NCBI GenBank assembly: GCA_000754455.1
Contig: JNSE01000003.1
Location: forward strand, 1-22,138
Length of the DNA stretch: 22,138 bases
From: an actinobacterium acAMD-2
GTDB taxonomy: Bacteria; Actinomycetota; Actinomycetes; UBA12327
Reading direction: 5' to 3'
Each line of letters opens with the position of its first letter. The first letter of the stretch is position 1. The notes under the pieces were generated by a model. The model made no database searches. It saw only the letters and a list, made by a program, of their open reading frames with translations, and was not told where the DNA came from. A program made the position numbers and the translations under genes. Of the stretch, positions 14,690 to 21,242 are shown one piece after another.

Positions 14690-15460
14690 ATGACAAAGAT
14701 CCCAGCGATCTCCTTGAGGCGCCTGTCAAAATCTTTTGGAGATCTTGACGTCCTGGGTGAGATGGACCTAGACGTGGGTAGGGGAGAGTTTGTTTCCATC
14801 TTGGGCCCTAGTGGATGCGGCAAGTCAACATTGCTTTCTATTCTGTCCGGGATTGAAGAGGCAACGACTGGTGAAATCACTATTCATGGGACGCCGTTGA
14901 ATGAATCAGGGCAACCCTTCGCGTGGATGCCTCAAAGTGACGCGCTCCTGCCATGGCGAACAGTGGTCGACAATGTCGGGCTGGGCTACCAAGTCGCTGG
15001 GGGACTGAGGAAGCGAGAGGCTCGAGAGCAAGCTCGCTTCCTCCTTCCCGCCTTTGGTCTTGAGGAGTTTTCACGCGCACTGCCTTATCAACTCTCAGGT
15101 GGGATGCGCCAACGTGTTGCTCTGGCGCGCACCATCGCGCAGGGTCGGGACATGTTGCTCTTAGACGAGCCCTTTGGGGCCTTGGACGCCATCACGCGAA
15201 CCGAGTTGCAGCTGTGGCTTGAACAGATCTGGGGCGTAGAGCGACCAACCGTGATTTTGATTACTCATGATGTCCGTGAAGCGGTCCTGCTCTCAGACCG
15301 AATTTATGTCTTTAGTGATCGTCCGGGGCAGATAGTGGCAGAGTTCGAGGTGCCCTTAGAGCGCCCTCGCACCATTGAGATGCTGGCCGGCCCGCAGGCC
15401 ACTCAACTGGAGTTGGATCTGTTACGGGCCCTGCATGTGGGCTCAGGAGATACCCCCTGA
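14690..15460 (+). CDS. ABC transporter ATP-binding protein (nitrate/sulfonate/pyrimidine type)
   Basis: This 256-residue ATPase powers the importer. Walker A is GPSGCGKST (39-47), the Q-loop glutamine is Gln82 (WMPQSDALLPW), the signature is LSGGMRQR (135-142), Walker B is LLLDEP (156-161) with Glu160, the D-loop is GALD (163-166), and the switch histidine is His193 (ITHDVREA). The DALLPWRTVVDNV and HDVREAVLLSDR patterns are typical of the SsuB/TauB/ThiZ group. The frame is open back to a TTG at 14600, overlapping the permease, but the family N-terminus fits the ATG at 14690. No clear ribosome binding site precedes it, so the start is uncertain. The stop sits inside a perfect hairpin shared with the convergent qcrB gene. 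Confidence 0.92.
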   Translation: MTKIPAISLRRLSKSFGDLDVLGEMDLDVGRGEFVSILGPSGCGKSTLLSILSGIEEATTGEITIHGTPLNESGQPFAWMPQSDALLPWRTVVDNVGLGYQVAGGLRKREAREQARFLLPAFGLEEFSRALPYQLSGGMRQRVALARTIAQGRDMLLLDEPFGALDAITRTELQLWLEQIWGVERPTVILITHDVREAVLLSDRIYVFSDRPGQIVAEFEVPLERPRTIEMLAGPQATQLELDLLRALHVGSGDTP

Positions 15461-15465
15461 GCCCA
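15438..15465. terminator. Perfect 10-bp bidirectional hairpin between ABC ATPase and qcrB
   Basis: TGGGCTCAGG (15438-15447) pairs perfectly with CCTGAGCCCA (15456-15465) around an 8-base loop. The ATPase stop TGA (15458-15460) is within the right arm, and the qcrB stop (15474-15476, -) lies nine bases outside. It probably ends both the ABC operon and the long ctaE-qcrCAB transcript. No T-tract is present on either strand. Confidence 0.7.
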
Positions 15466-15473
15466 GTTCCGAA

Positions 15474-17120
15474 CTAGTGACCGCTGGTGATCTGTCCGCT
15501 GGGACGCACTGTCTCTAGGTCGTCTGCAGCGTGGTGTTGACCCTCAGCGATTTCCTCGTCGGTGGGAGGAATGACCCGATTGGCGAAGTAGAAGTTGGAG
15601 AGCTTAACTCCCAAACGACCCTTCTTCGGAGCCTTTACACCGTTGGCGTCAACGGCGGGGGGAGCCTCGATCGGCGCGTAATCGCTTTCGCGAGACGCCA
15701 CCAACTTGGCGCGAGTGGCCGAACTCACCGGTGCGTGGACTTCGAGGTATTCACCAGAAGGCATGCGCTTGATAATGCCGGTTTCACGACCATGCAGGAG
15801 TTTGTCTCGGTCTCGGCGTTGCAGTCCCAGACAGGTGCGACGAGTAATCACAAAGACGAGAGGCGGCAGCACGATCAGGAGGACTCGAATGGTCCACGTG
15901 ATGGAGTTGATGGACCAACTGAAGGCTTGAGCGATCAGGTCGTTACCACCACTGATCCACATGAGTACGTAGAACGTGAGGCCCATGGCGCCTAACCCGG
16001 TGCGAGTAGGAGCGTTGCGCGGGCGATCCAGCAGGTGGTGCTCGCGCTTGTCCCCAGTGGCCTTAGCTTCGATCCATGGGTACAGAGCCAAGAGCGTGAA
16101 CATGATTCCTGGAATGATCAACGCGGGTAAGAGAATGTTCCAACTGATGTTGTAGCCGAAGAGCACAGTTTCCCAGTTAGGGATCACACGTACTGCACCG
16201 TCAAGCCAACCGATGTACCAGTCAGGTTGTGAACCTGCGGTGACTTGGTCGGGGACGTAAGGGCCGTACAGCCAGATCGGGTTGATGGTGAACATGGCCG
16301 CGATCAAGGTGATGATGCCCGAGACGATGAAGAAGAATCCACCGGCCTTAGCTACGTACACCGGGAACAAGGGGAATCCCACGACGTTCTTGTTGGTGCG
16401 GCCAGGGCCAGGGAACTGGGTGTGCTTTTGGTACCAGACCAAGAGCAAGTGAGCGGTCAGCATCCCCAACAAGATGCCAGGAATTAACAAGATGTGAATC
16501 GAGTAGAGCCGGGGAATGAAGTCGGTTCCTGGGAACTCACCGCCGAACAGGAACGAGGAAACGTAGCTTCCTACCAGGGGGATCGCCAAGACGATGCCCT
16601 GGGCGATGCGAAGGCCGGTGCCTGAAAGCAGGTCGTCGGGGAGTGAGTAACCGGCAAACCCCTCGAGGATTGCCAAGGTCATCAGGCCGACGCCGATAAC
16701 CCAGTTAAGTTCGCGGGGCTTGCGGAACGCTCCAGTGAAGAACACGCGCAACATGTGGACGCTGACCGCAGCAACGAACAGCAAGGCGGCCCAGTGGTGC
16801 ACCTGGCGAACTAAGAGCCCACCGCGCACGTCAAAACTCACACGCAAGGTTGACTCGTAGGCCTGCGTCATCTTGATGCCATTAAGTGGCGCATAGGAGC
16901 CGTTGTAGACGACTTCCTTCATCGATGGGTTGAAGAAGAGCGTCAAGTAAACGCCGGTTAGCAAGCACAAAATGAAGGAGTACAAGGCGATCTCGCCGAG
17001 CATGAAGGACCAGTGGTCGGGGAATACCTTGCGGAGGTTTTTCTTGAGCCACTTACCAGCGCCCGTGCGATCGTCCACCCATGTAGTGGTGGTGGCTACG
17101 GCTCGTTGTGTAGTACTCAT
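15474..17120 (-). CDS. qcrB: Menaquinol-cytochrome c reductase cytochrome b subunit
   Basis: QcrB carries haems bL and bH and both quinone sites of the bc1 complex. Haem ligand pairs are His108/His209 and His122/His224; the spacings of 14 and 15 residues match the b6f/actinobacterial pattern. The Qo motif is PDWY (299-302) instead of PEWY, as in other actinobacteria. At 548 residues it has eight or nine membrane helices followed by a hydrophilic C-terminal extension from about residue 430, also typical of the phylum. The ATG at 17120 is chosen over an upstream TTG (17132) because GGGAG lies five bases before it and it overlaps the qcrA stop (ATGA). It is the last gene of ctaE-qcrC-qcrA-qcrB. 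Confidence 0.97.
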   Translation of the reverse strand: MSTTQRAVATTTTWVDDRTGAGKWLKKNLRKVFPDHWSFMLGEIALYSFILCLLTGVYLTLFFNPSMKEVVYNGSYAPLNGIKMTQAYESTLRVSFDVRGGLLVRQVHHWAALLFVAAVSVHMLRVFFTGAFRKPRELNWVIGVGLMTLAILEGFAGYSLPDDLLSGTGLRIAQGIVLAIPLVGSYVSSFLFGGEFPGTDFIPRLYSIHILLIPGILLGMLTAHLLLVWYQKHTQFPGPGRTNKNVVGFPLFPVYVAKAGGFFFIVSGIITLIAAMFTINPIWLYGPYVPDQVTAGSQPDWYIGWLDGAVRVIPNWETVLFGYNISWNILLPALIIPGIMFTLLALYPWIEAKATGDKREHHLLDRPRNAPTRTGLGAMGLTFYVLMWISGGNDLIAQAFSWSINSITWTIRVLLIVLPPLVFVITRRTCLGLQRRDRDKLLHGRETGIIKRMPSGEYLEVHAPVSSATRAKLVASRESDYAPIEAPPAVDANGVKAPKKGRLGVKLSNFYFANRVIPPTDEEIAEGQHHAADDLETVRPSGQITSGH

Positions 17121-18124
17121 CCGCGCTCCCAAAAGCTTGGTCCGACAGGTTCCTGGAATCCTTCTTTAGCTACGAGGTAGCCCTCTTTGTCCACCTCAAT
17201 GGCAAGTTGCGGAAGGCGACGCGCGGACGGGCCAAAGATCACGTTGCCGTCATCGGCCAAGTCGAACGTGGACTGGTGACACGGGCACAGCAGGTGCTTG
17301 GTGCGCTGTTCGTACAAGGCGATAGGGCAACCCAGGTGAGTGCAGATTTTGGAGAAGGCCAAGATTCCCTGGAAGTCACCGTCTTGAATCTGCTGGGAAC
17401 GGATCTCATCAGGAGCCATGCGCACCAAGATGATGGCCGCTTTGGCGCGTTGATTTAGGTTGCCCTCTTCTTCTTCAACCTTTTTCAGGTCAGCAGGTAA
17501 GGCACCGGCGACGAGTCCGCCAAGTGGGATGTCTTCGGGCTTGATGGGTCGGTAAGAAATATCTGTAACGATCCGTGAGCCTTTGCGCCACAGCGTTTCG
17601 CGAGCCTTGGTTTCGGGTAGGGGTCCCAGGTCGCGGAGCATGACGATCGCAGGAATTGGCATCAAAGCCATCGCTGCCAGCAAGGTGCGACGAATGAGCG
17701 GACGCTTCATGACGCCGCTTTCTTCAACACCGGTGTGGAAACTCTCGACCACAGCCTCGCGGGTTTCGTCATCTGAGGCAAAGCTCTTGCGCTCGTCCAC
17801 GATTTCTTCGTCACTCATCAACTTGCGCGCCCAGTGGATCGCGCCGGCACCGATGAGGAATAGCCCAAGACCCGAGGCCACACCAAGCGTGAGGTTCTGT
17901 AAACCAATACGGCCAATGAGGGGCAAGTCCACAACGGCTGTTGACTTCACGCTCACGAACGCAACCACGAACAGGATGGATGCTAGGACCGAACCGACAA
18001 ACATGATGGCGACTTGGCGCTCTGCTCGCTGAGCGGCACGAGGGTCAGTGTCGCTACGACGCAGCGCGTGTTCGATCTCGTGAGCGCCGGCAACTTCAAG
18101 CTCGCTGGAGGAATCGTTACTCAT
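17117..18124 (-). CDS. qcrA: Menaquinol-cytochrome c reductase Rieske iron-sulfur subunit
   Basis: QcrA holds the high-potential [2Fe-2S] cluster that takes the first electron from menaquinol. In the 335-residue protein, cluster ligands are Cys261/His263 (CTHLGC) and Cys280/His283 (CPCHQSTF), and Cys266/Cys282 form the stabilising disulfide. Three membrane helices lie near 38-59, 76-97 and 145-163. The third follows twin arginines (Arg145-Arg146), consistent with the mixed Sec/Tat insertion described for actinobacterial Rieske proteins. The ATG at 18124 overlaps the qcrC stop (ATGA), with AAGG upstream; a longer frame to 18154 would add ten unlikely residues. It is translationally coupled to both qcrC and qcrB. 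Confidence 0.96.
   Translation of the reverse strand: MSNDSSSELEVAGAHEIEHALRRSDTDPRAAQRAERQVAIMFVGSVLASILFVVAFVSVKSTAVVDLPLIGRIGLQNLTLGVASGLGLFLIGAGAIHWARKLMSDEEIVDERKSFASDDETREAVVESFHTGVEESGVMKRPLIRRTLLAAMALMPIPAIVMLRDLGPLPETKARETLWRKGSRIVTDISYRPIKPEDIPLGGLVAGALPADLKKVEEEEGNLNQRAKAAIILVRMAPDEIRSQQIQDGDFQGILAFSKICTHLGCPIALYEQRTKHLLCPCHQSTFDLADDGNVIFGPSARRLPQLAIEVDKEGYLVAKEGFQEPVGPSFWERG
17126..17130 (-). promoter_or_regulatory. Ribosome binding site deciding the qcrB start
   Basis: CTCCC on the + strand reads GGGAG on the - strand, five bases before the ATG at 17120. It favours that ATG over the TTG at 17132. Confidence 0.55.
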
Positions 18125-18948
18125 TTCGCCTTGGCTCCCAACCACACCGAGCACGCAATGAGCGCACCCAGGCCTACGGTCCAGATCAACAGACCCTCAC
18201 TGACTGGCCCAACAGTGCCCAAGGGGGCTCCGCCAGGACTAGGAGCAGCGTTGATGTTCTGGATGTACTTGATGATGGCTTTCTTTTCGTCTGGGTTGAT
18301 TGTGGTGTCGTTGAACACCGGCATGCTCTGCGGACCGGTGAGCATGGCTTCCCAAATGTGGTCAGGGCGAGAGGGGTCAATGGCGGGCGCGTAGGTGCCG
18401 TTACTCAGCGCGCCACCCTGTGCGGCGAAGTTGTGGCACTGAGCGCAGTTGGTGCGGAAGAGCTCACCGCCTTCGGCCAGGCTTGCGTCAGTGGTGTCAA
18501 GGTCTTCTTCAGAAGGAATAGCCGGACCCGGAGCGAAGGAGGCAACGTAGGCCGCAAGTGCTGCGACTTCCTCTTCGTTGTACGAGGAGCGACCGGCGAC
18601 CACTTGTTGTCCGGTAGCACCAACGGGCATGCGACCGGTGGAAACTTGGAAGTCAACAGCGGCAGCACCTACACCAATCAGGCTTGGACCGTTTTGCTTC
18701 GGGTTTCCCTTACCGACACTGTCGGCAGGCACCCCTTCGAGGTTCAGTCCATGGCAGGAAGAACAGCCTTCCTTGTAGAGGACAGAACCTTCCTCTAGGA
18801 GTGCAGGGGATGCTTCGCTGGTCTCAGCTTGTGCTGGTGAGGCGAGGGAACCTGCGGCGGCGTAGAGGCCGCCCATGAGGATTAATCCAACCGTGACCAA
18901 GGCCAAGGCGGCTGTTGGCCTACGTCGACGGGGTGACTCGGAAGACAC
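18121..18948 (-). CDS. qcrC: Dihaem cytochrome c subunit of the bc1 complex
   Basis: QcrC is the membrane-anchored cytochrome cc that carries electrons from the Rieske protein directly to oxidase subunit II, so no soluble cytochrome c is needed. From the GTG at 18948 it has 275 residues: an N-terminal helix (about 12-32) after an Arg-rich stretch, haem domain 1 with CSSCH (62-66) and a likely Met107 ligand (GRMP), haem domain 2 with CAQCH (168-172) and Met209 (SMPVF), and a C-terminal anchor helix (about 251-271). The start has GAGG six bases upstream; the frame is open to 19011 but would overlap ctaE. Two haem domains indicate an obligate bc1-aa3 supercomplex, as described in mycobacteria and corynebacteria. 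Confidence 0.96.
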   Translation of the reverse strand: MSSESPRRRRPTAALALVTVGLILMGGLYAAAGSLASPAQAETSEASPALLEEGSVLYKEGCSSCHGLNLEGVPADSVGKGNPKQNGPSLIGVGAAAVDFQVSTGRMPVGATGQQVVAGRSSYNEEEVAALAAYVASFAPGPAIPSEEDLDTTDASLAEGGELFRTNCAQCHNFAAQGGALSNGTYAPAIDPSRPDHIWEAMLTGPQSMPVFNDTTINPDEKKAIIKYIQNINAAPSPGGAPLGTVGPVSEGLLIWTVGLGALIACSVWLGAKAK

Positions 18949-18954
18949 GTGTTG

Positions 18955-18958
18955 CCTC
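18955..18958 (-). promoter_or_regulatory. Ribosome binding site deciding the qcrC start
   Basis: CCTC on the + strand reads GAGG on the - strand, six bases upstream of the GTG at 18948. It lies in the 23-base gap after the ctaE stop. Confidence 0.5.
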
Positions 18959-18971
18959 GATCCGTGGGTGC

Positions 18972-19577
18972 TTACTTGATGAGATAGATAGTTGCAAACA
19001 AGCCAATCCACACCACGTCCACAAAGTGCCAGTAGTACGACACGACGATTGCGGAGGTGGCCTGGTCGTGGCCAAATTTCCTGGCCGCGTACGTGCGACC
19101 CAAAACAAACAGAAAGGCGATGAGTCCGCCGGTTACGTGCAAGCCGTGGAATCCGGTGGTCAGGTAGAAAGCCGAGCCGTACACATTCGACGACAGGGTC
19201 AGGTTTTCATTCACCAAGGTGGCGTATTCATAAATCTGACCACCGATGAAGATGGCGCCTAGCGCGAAGGTGATCGTGAACCAAGAGCGGAGCTTTTGAA
19301 CATCTCCTCGCTCAGCAGCAAAAACACCCAATTGGCAGGTCACCGAGGACAGGACCAAGATCGTGGTGTTCACCGTGGCGAACGGAATGTTGAGAAGTTC
19401 GGTTTCTTTCTCCCATAGCTCTGGATTTACCGCGCGTGAGGTGAAGTACATCGCGAAAAGTGCCGCGAAGAACATCAACTCGGACGCTAACCAAATCACG
19501 GTGCCAACAGACACCATGTTTGGTCGGTTTGCAGGGCCCGATGGACGGGATGTCTGGGTTACGGTTGCGGTCGCCAC
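18972..19577 (-). CDS. ctaE: Cytochrome c oxidase subunit III
   Basis: Subunit III stabilises the aa3 oxidase core and supports proton uptake. The 201-residue protein has five membrane helices (about 24-46, 66-88, 100-119, 136-160, 178-199), the short form lacking the first two helices of the mitochondrial subunit, as is common in actinobacteria. Conserved elements are Glu33 (WLASE), FHGLHV at 143-148 and YYWHFVDVVW at 181-190. The start is GTG. The nearest purine-rich match (AGG) is only three bases away, so initiation may be leaderless or weak. It heads the ctaE-qcrC-qcrA-qcrB operon and is separated from ctaCDF by 7.6 kb. It diverges from the receiver-like gene at 19721. Confidence 0.96.
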   Translation of the reverse strand: MATATVTQTSRPSGPANRPNMVSVGTVIWLASELMFFAALFAMYFTSRAVNPELWEKETELLNIPFATVNTTILVLSSVTCQLGVFAAERGDVQKLRSWFTITFALGAIFIGGQIYEYATLVNENLTLSSNVYGSAFYLTTGFHGLHVTGGLIAFLFVLGRTYAARKFGHDQATSAIVVSYYWHFVDVVWIGLFATIYLIK

Positions 19578-19648
19578 GTGCCTATTCTGGCACTAGTCGC
19601 GCCTGTTGGTGTGCGCGCCCCACCATCAATATGAGGGCGGGTCGTGAG

Positions 19649-19672
19649 GTGAATTTCACTGTGACCTAGGTC
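19649..19672. promoter_or_regulatory. Cluster of GTGA/TCAC half-sites in the ctaE divergent region
   Basis: The 143-base gap between ctaE (-) and the receiver-like gene (+) contains GTGAA-T-TTCAC (19649-19659), TCAC-T-GTGA (19656-19664) and the palindrome GACCTAGGTC (19663-19672), all overlapping. The density of dyads suggests an operator controlling one or both genes. No regulator is identified. Confidence 0.35.
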
Positions 19673-19720
19673 CCACGATGCAAGGAATGCGCGCCTGCTG
19701 ACGACTTGTAGGATGGTTGT

Positions 19721-20155
19721 GTGACTGATCACACCGCAGCCCCGATGAAAGTTCTCATCTATAGCGATGACGCCTCTGTTCGCCAACAGGTGGTCTTGGC
19801 TTTGGGCTCGCGCCCTGCTCCTGAATTGCCCACCATCGAAGTCACGGAAGTCGCAACAGAGCCCATTGTTCGATCGACTGTGGCAGCTGGTGGCATCGAT
19901 GTGATCATCTTGGATGGCGAAGCGGTCCCCGCCGGAGGCATGGGAATCTGCCGCAGTCTGAAAGAAGAGATCTACCAATGTCCGCCTGTGCTGTTGTTGA
20001 CCGCTCGTCGTGAGGATGACTGGTTGGCTCGTTGGTCTAACGCGGAAGCCACGGTTCAGCACCCGCTGGACTCGATCGCCGTAGCGCACGCCGTTGCGGA
20101 CCTGTTGCGCGCTCGGGTGGCCGGCTCCGCTGCCAGCGCCTCGGCCCCGCGCTAA
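19721..20155 (+). CDS. Stand-alone receiver-like (CheY-fold) protein, degenerate
   Basis: This 144-residue protein reads as a single response-regulator receiver domain. The acidic pair is Asp16-Asp17 (IYSDDAS), the putative phosphoacceptor is Asp65 (VIILDGE), the switch Thr is Thr94 (LLLTAR), and GGMGICRSLKEE resembles the usual helix after the phosphoacceptor. The normally invariant lysine of the K-P pair is replaced by His114 (VQHPLD), so normal phosphorylation chemistry may be impaired. No output domain and no adjacent histidine kinase are present. The last dozen residues are Ala/Ser-rich. GTG at 19721 has AGGA seven bases upstream. A TAGGAT at 19709-19714 would place transcription start almost exactly at the GTG, so a leaderless transcript is also possible. 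It lies divergent from ctaE and seven bases before trpD. Confidence 0.75.
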   Translation: MTDHTAAPMKVLIYSDDASVRQQVVLALGSRPAPELPTIEVTEVATEPIVRSTVAAGGIDVIILDGEAVPAGGMGICRSLKEEIYQCPPVLLLTARREDDWLARWSNAEATVQHPLDSIAVAHAVADLLRARVAGSAASASAPR

Positions 20156-20165
20156 GTAGTGCGTG

Positions 20166-21242
20166 ATGGCACAACAAGACCCACAAGTGAACCCAGAAGC
20201 ACCCGTGTGGCCGGACGTCCTTAGCGATCTACTCCAAGGTCACGAACTCGATTCTCGAGTCACGTCTTGGGCGATGGACCAAATCATGACCGATGCGGCC
20301 AGTCCTGTTCAGATGGCTGGGTTCCTCATTGGCATGCGTGCCAAGGGTGAAACCGCTACTGAAGTCACGGGCTTGGTTGAGGCGATGCTGTCGCACGCCC
20401 GCCGCATTGAGGTTCCCGGTCCCGCAGTCGATGTTGTCGGTACCGGAGGAGACCGGTCAAACTCGGTCAACATTTCCACCATGTCAGCGATCGCTGCTGC
20501 CGGTACCGGTGCGCGAGTGGTCAAGCACGGCAATCGCGCAGCCTCATCGTCGTGTGGGTCGGCTGATCTCCTAGAAGCTCTCGGCGTCGACTTGTCACTT
20601 TCCCCCGATGCTGTCGCTGATGTGGGTCGCGATGTCGGAATCACGTTTTGTTTCGCTCCGGTCTTCCACCCAGCTATGCGATTCGTCGGACCGACGCGTC
20701 GCGAACTTGGGGTTCCTACCATCTTCAACATTTTGGGGCCGTTAAGTAATCCAGCACAGCCGGCGGCTTCGGCGATTGGATGTGGGGATCCGCGACGTGC
20801 CGAACTCATTGCCGATGTGTTGGCCCATCGCGGCGCTACCGCCTTGGTGTTCCGTGGCGATGATGGCCTCGACGAAATCACCACAACCACGACCACGCAG
20901 GTCTGGGTGGTTCATGAAGGTCGAGTCACCACCGACACATTGAGTCCACAGCGCCTTGGGCTGATCCCCGCCACCGCTGATGATTTGCGCGGCGGCGATC
21001 CAGCGGCGAATGCGGCGATTGCGCGCCAGGTCTTTGCTGGCGCATCGGGGCCGGTGCGCGACGTGGTGGTGGCCAATGCCGCCTCTGCGCTAGTGGCCCT
21101 CGATATGCATTCCGGGGCGGCGGCGTCTGATCTTGAAGACCTCTTTGTCGATGCAATGCAGAGGGTAAACGCCGCGTTAGACAGCGGTCAGGCGGCTGCG
21201 ATCTTGGATCGCTGGGTTGCTGCCACTGTTGCGCGCACGTAA
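20166..21242 (+). CDS. trpD: Anthranilate phosphoribosyltransferase
   Basis: TrpD joins anthranilate and PRPP, the second committed step of tryptophan synthesis, in the cytosol. The 358-residue protein carries the PRPP motif GTGGD (92-96) followed by SNSVNIST, the KHGNRA segment (120-125) with SSSCGSADLLEALG, and FNILGPLSNPA, all diagnostic. The ATG at 20166 follows an equally possible GTG at 20163; neither has a good ribosome binding site, and the upstream receiver-like gene ends seven bases before the GTG, so coupling is likely. No other trp gene is in the window; an isolated trpD beside ctaE also occurs in mycobacteria (Rv2192c). The last 66 bases overlap the 3' end of the convergent nuclease gene. 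Confidence 0.96.
   Translation: MAQQDPQVNPEAPVWPDVLSDLLQGHELDSRVTSWAMDQIMTDAASPVQMAGFLIGMRAKGETATEVTGLVEAMLSHARRIEVPGPAVDVVGTGGDRSNSVNISTMSAIAAAGTGARVVKHGNRAASSSCGSADLLEALGVDLSLSPDAVADVGRDVGITFCFAPVFHPAMRFVGPTRRELGVPTIFNILGPLSNPAQPAASAIGCGDPRRAELIADVLAHRGATALVFRGDDGLDEITTTTTTQVWVVHEGRVTTDTLSPQRLGLIPATADDLRGGDPAANAAIARQVFAGASGPVRDVVVANAASALVALDMHSGAAASDLEDLFVDAMQRVNAALDSGQAAAILDRWVAATVART

Noticed and set aside
19649..19664. CRP/FNR or GlxR-type site before ctaE
   Set aside because: The GTGA and TCAC half-sites are separated by three bases, not the six of the consensus.
20309..20896. 195-codon - strand open frame inside trpD
   Set aside because: Antisense to conserved TrpD motifs and without a ribosome binding site or homology.
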